Assembly (NCBI GenBank): GCA_022837245.1
Contig: JALHHX010000202.1
Span: forward strand, 1 to 5,424
Reading direction: 5' to 3'
Length of the DNA stretch: 5,424 nt
DNA from: Lentisphaerota bacterium
Lineage (GTDB): Bacteria > Verrucomicrobiota > Kiritimatiellia > RFP12 > UBA3636
Shown here: one piece after another, positions 4,053 to 5,424 of the stretch
Position numbering within the stretch: the stretch's first letter is position 1
How the letters are laid out: the number at the start of each line of letters is the position of its first letter
Position numbers and translations under genes: made by a program
The notes under the pieces: model-generated
What the model saw: only the letters and a program-made list of their open reading frames with translations
Database searches by the model: none
What the model was told of the DNA's origin: nothing

Positions 4053-5424
4053 ATGTCAGTAGAGTCCTCAATGCCGTTGTCCACCGAAGAGATCGAGCGT
4101 TCGTTTTTAAGCCTGGACAAAAATCACAACCTTGACACGGCGATACCTCCTGTGGAGGACTTTCTTGACAAGCTCCTCATTCTTAACGAATGCAACGACA
4201 CGACCCGGCGCGACCAATGCTACATGGTTTTGCAGCAGCATCTTGTCGACACACACGATTTCGCGGGACTGATTAAGCTGCTGAAAATGCGGTCGGAGTG
4301 GCTTGGCAATCCCATCGTTTACGGCGAGGAATGCCGTGACATTCTGGTTTCCTCAACAAAGGACAGGATGTTGATTGCCATGGCGGATAGCGTGTCGTTC
4401 GGAGAGGGCAGGCCGTTCGAGAGTCTAAAGTACCTGGAATTGCTCTGCGCCCTCGTTCCCGGAGCCGCCTGCTGTGACAAGACTTGGGGGTACGGCATAG
4501 TCAGCAGCAAGGATGATTTTTATAAGCGTATCGTCGTGGATTTCGACCGCAAGCCGAACCACACCATGGCTTTTTCCTATGCGGTTCAGGCATTGACATT
4601 GCTTGATGAAAAGCACATTCTTTCGGTGCGCCATGCCGACGAGGAGACGTTCAAAAAGATGTGCGATGACAACCCTGGCGAAGTGGTGCTTCTTGCGCTC
4701 AACAGCTTTGGACCGATGTCCGTTTCGCGGCTTGAGGCGGAGATGTCCAACGGGGTGTTTCCCGATGGTGTGGACTGGAAAACCTTCTGGTCCAAGGCTC
4801 GTTCCCAGCTCAAAAAAAACCGCCGTGTAAAACTGCCGCCCCCCTCGAAGAAGAACGAGACAATTGAATACTCGGAAACGGTAAGCCAGACGGGCGACGA
4901 ACAGTGGTTCAAAGATTTAGCGGACACGCAGGATGTCGAGGACATTCTGGCACGCGCCGCCGAGCTCGCCCACGCGCGCGGTGCCGATGAATTGGACGAT
5001 GCGCAGCGCGGCATAATCGCCGACCGCTTCTCTTTCGCTCTCAAGGCAAACGCCACGAAGCGCAACGACAAGGACAAGATCCGCACTATAATGATGGCGA
5101 TTTCCTACGGGTTCGACGAGCTTCCTGTTGCACTGCGCGCCAGGAAAAACGACGAGTTCGCGATGAAAGACGACGACAACGTCGACTTGCGCGGAACCCT
5201 GTGCAAACCTGAGATAGTTCTTAGCGCAGCGGCCAAGCTGCCGGCGGCGAGCATGGGTGAGCTGGTGGACCTCATACCTTTCGAGCAGGATGCAAAAGTC
5301 GCCCATGACTTCATCGAAGCCCTTGACGAAGTGCTTTCAGGGATACTGCCCGCGCTATTAATGGCGCTGGTTGTTGTTGCCGCAAGCTCCTTGGTCGGTG
5401 CGTCCATTGGGGCTATAGCCGGCG
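4053..5424 (+). CDS. N-terminal region of a GreA-fusion-type protein (transcript cleavage factor/unknown domain fusion), partial
   Basis: 457 codons are visible and the frame is open at the right edge. No standard domain signature is seen, but the middle part resembles, from memory, the non-GreA region of the long Chlamydia and Verrucomicrobia proteins that end in a GreA/GreB domain. The matching stretches are a small SH3-like beta segment with K-T-W-G-Y-G (143-148) and RIVVDFDRKPNH (159-170), then LDEKHILSVRHADEETFKKM (184-203), NPGEVVLLALNSFGPMSVSRLEA (starting at 207), a W-x-x-F-W motif (242-246) and a basic KARSQLKKNRRVKLPPP (248-264). Residues 1-130 and 285-425 look helical, as in TPR-like repeats. 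If the call is right, the missing C-terminus carries the coiled coil and FKBP-like fold that rescue stalled RNA polymerase. The ATG at 4053 has GAAAGAG seven bases upstream. Residues 428-457 are strikingly hydrophobic. If the GreA domain is absent, this is an uncharacterised helical protein. Confidence 0.65.
   Translation, partial: MSVESSMPLSTEEIERSFLSLDKNHNLDTAIPPVEDFLDKLLILNECNDTTRRDQCYMVLQQHLVDTHDFAGLIKLLKMRSEWLGNPIVYGEECRDILVSSTKDRMLIAMADSVSFGEGRPFESLKYLELLCALVPGAACCDKTWGYGIVSSKDDFYKRIVVDFDRKPNHTMAFSYAVQALTLLDEKHILSVRHADEETFKKMCDDNPGEVVLLALNSFGPMSVSRLEAEMSNGVFPDGVDWKTFWSKARSQLKKNRRVKLPPPSKKNETIEYSETVSQTGDEQWFKDLADTQDVEDILARAAELAHARGADELDDAQRGIIADRFSFALKANATKRNDKDKIRTIMMAISYGFDELPVALRARKNDEFAMKDDDNVDLRGTLCKPEIVLSAAAKLPAASMGELVDLIPFEQDAKVAHDFIEALDEVLSGILPALLMALVVVAASSLVGASIGAIAG

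Noticed and set aside
4116..4155. D-K-N-H-N-L-D (residues 22-28) of the GreA-fusion protein as an EF-hand calcium loop
   Set aside because: The loop lacks the Gly and the hydrophobic residue at the usual sites, and position 12 is Pro instead of Glu.
4863..5407. Long minus-strand open frames opposite the GreA-fusion gene
   Set aside because: They are antisense shadows; the Ser-rich translations reflect the codon pattern of the plus-strand gene and show no domain.

Overview
The window reads as chromosomal DNA of a PVC-superphylum bacterium (Verrucomicrobiota, Kiritimatiellota or Lentisphaerota). This rests on two points recalled rather than searched. The first is a rightward gene that resembles the long N-terminal region of the Chlamydia/Verrucomicrobia fusion proteins ending in a GreA transcript-cleavage domain. 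The second is intergenic DNA carrying octamer-spaced TTCCA repeats of the kind I associate with that group. The DNA is moderately GC-rich and nothing suggests a phage, a plasmid or a recent insertion.

Layout. Positions 1-657 (minus strand, cut by the left edge) encode a membrane-anchored, probably lipid-modified alpha/beta hydrolase of the BEM46/ABHD17 type. Positions 658-1013 are non-coding and rich in small repeats and hairpins. Positions 1014-2789 (minus) encode formate-tetrahydrofolate ligase (fhs). Positions 2792-3664 (minus) encode an outer-membrane-type lipoprotein with a LolA-like fold. Positions 3665-4052 are a divergent intergenic region holding a 45-bp imperfect palindrome, a decayed partial copy of it, candidate promoters in both directions and a structured leader. 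Positions 4053-5424 (plus, cut by the right edge) are the first 457 codons of the GreA-fusion-like protein.

How the genes relate. The lipoprotein and fhs genes are two bases apart, and the likely fhs ribosome-binding bases lie in the last lipoprotein codons, so they look like a translationally coupled pair. The hydrolase is on the same strand but 356 bases further on and is probably a separate unit. The GreA-fusion gene diverges from the pair. No defence system, CRISPR array, RNA gene or transposase is visible. The window looks like ordinary housekeeping sequence; its most unusual parts are the intergenic repeats, the lipoprotein-fhs coupling and the hydrophobic stretch at the end of the visible GreA-fusion protein.
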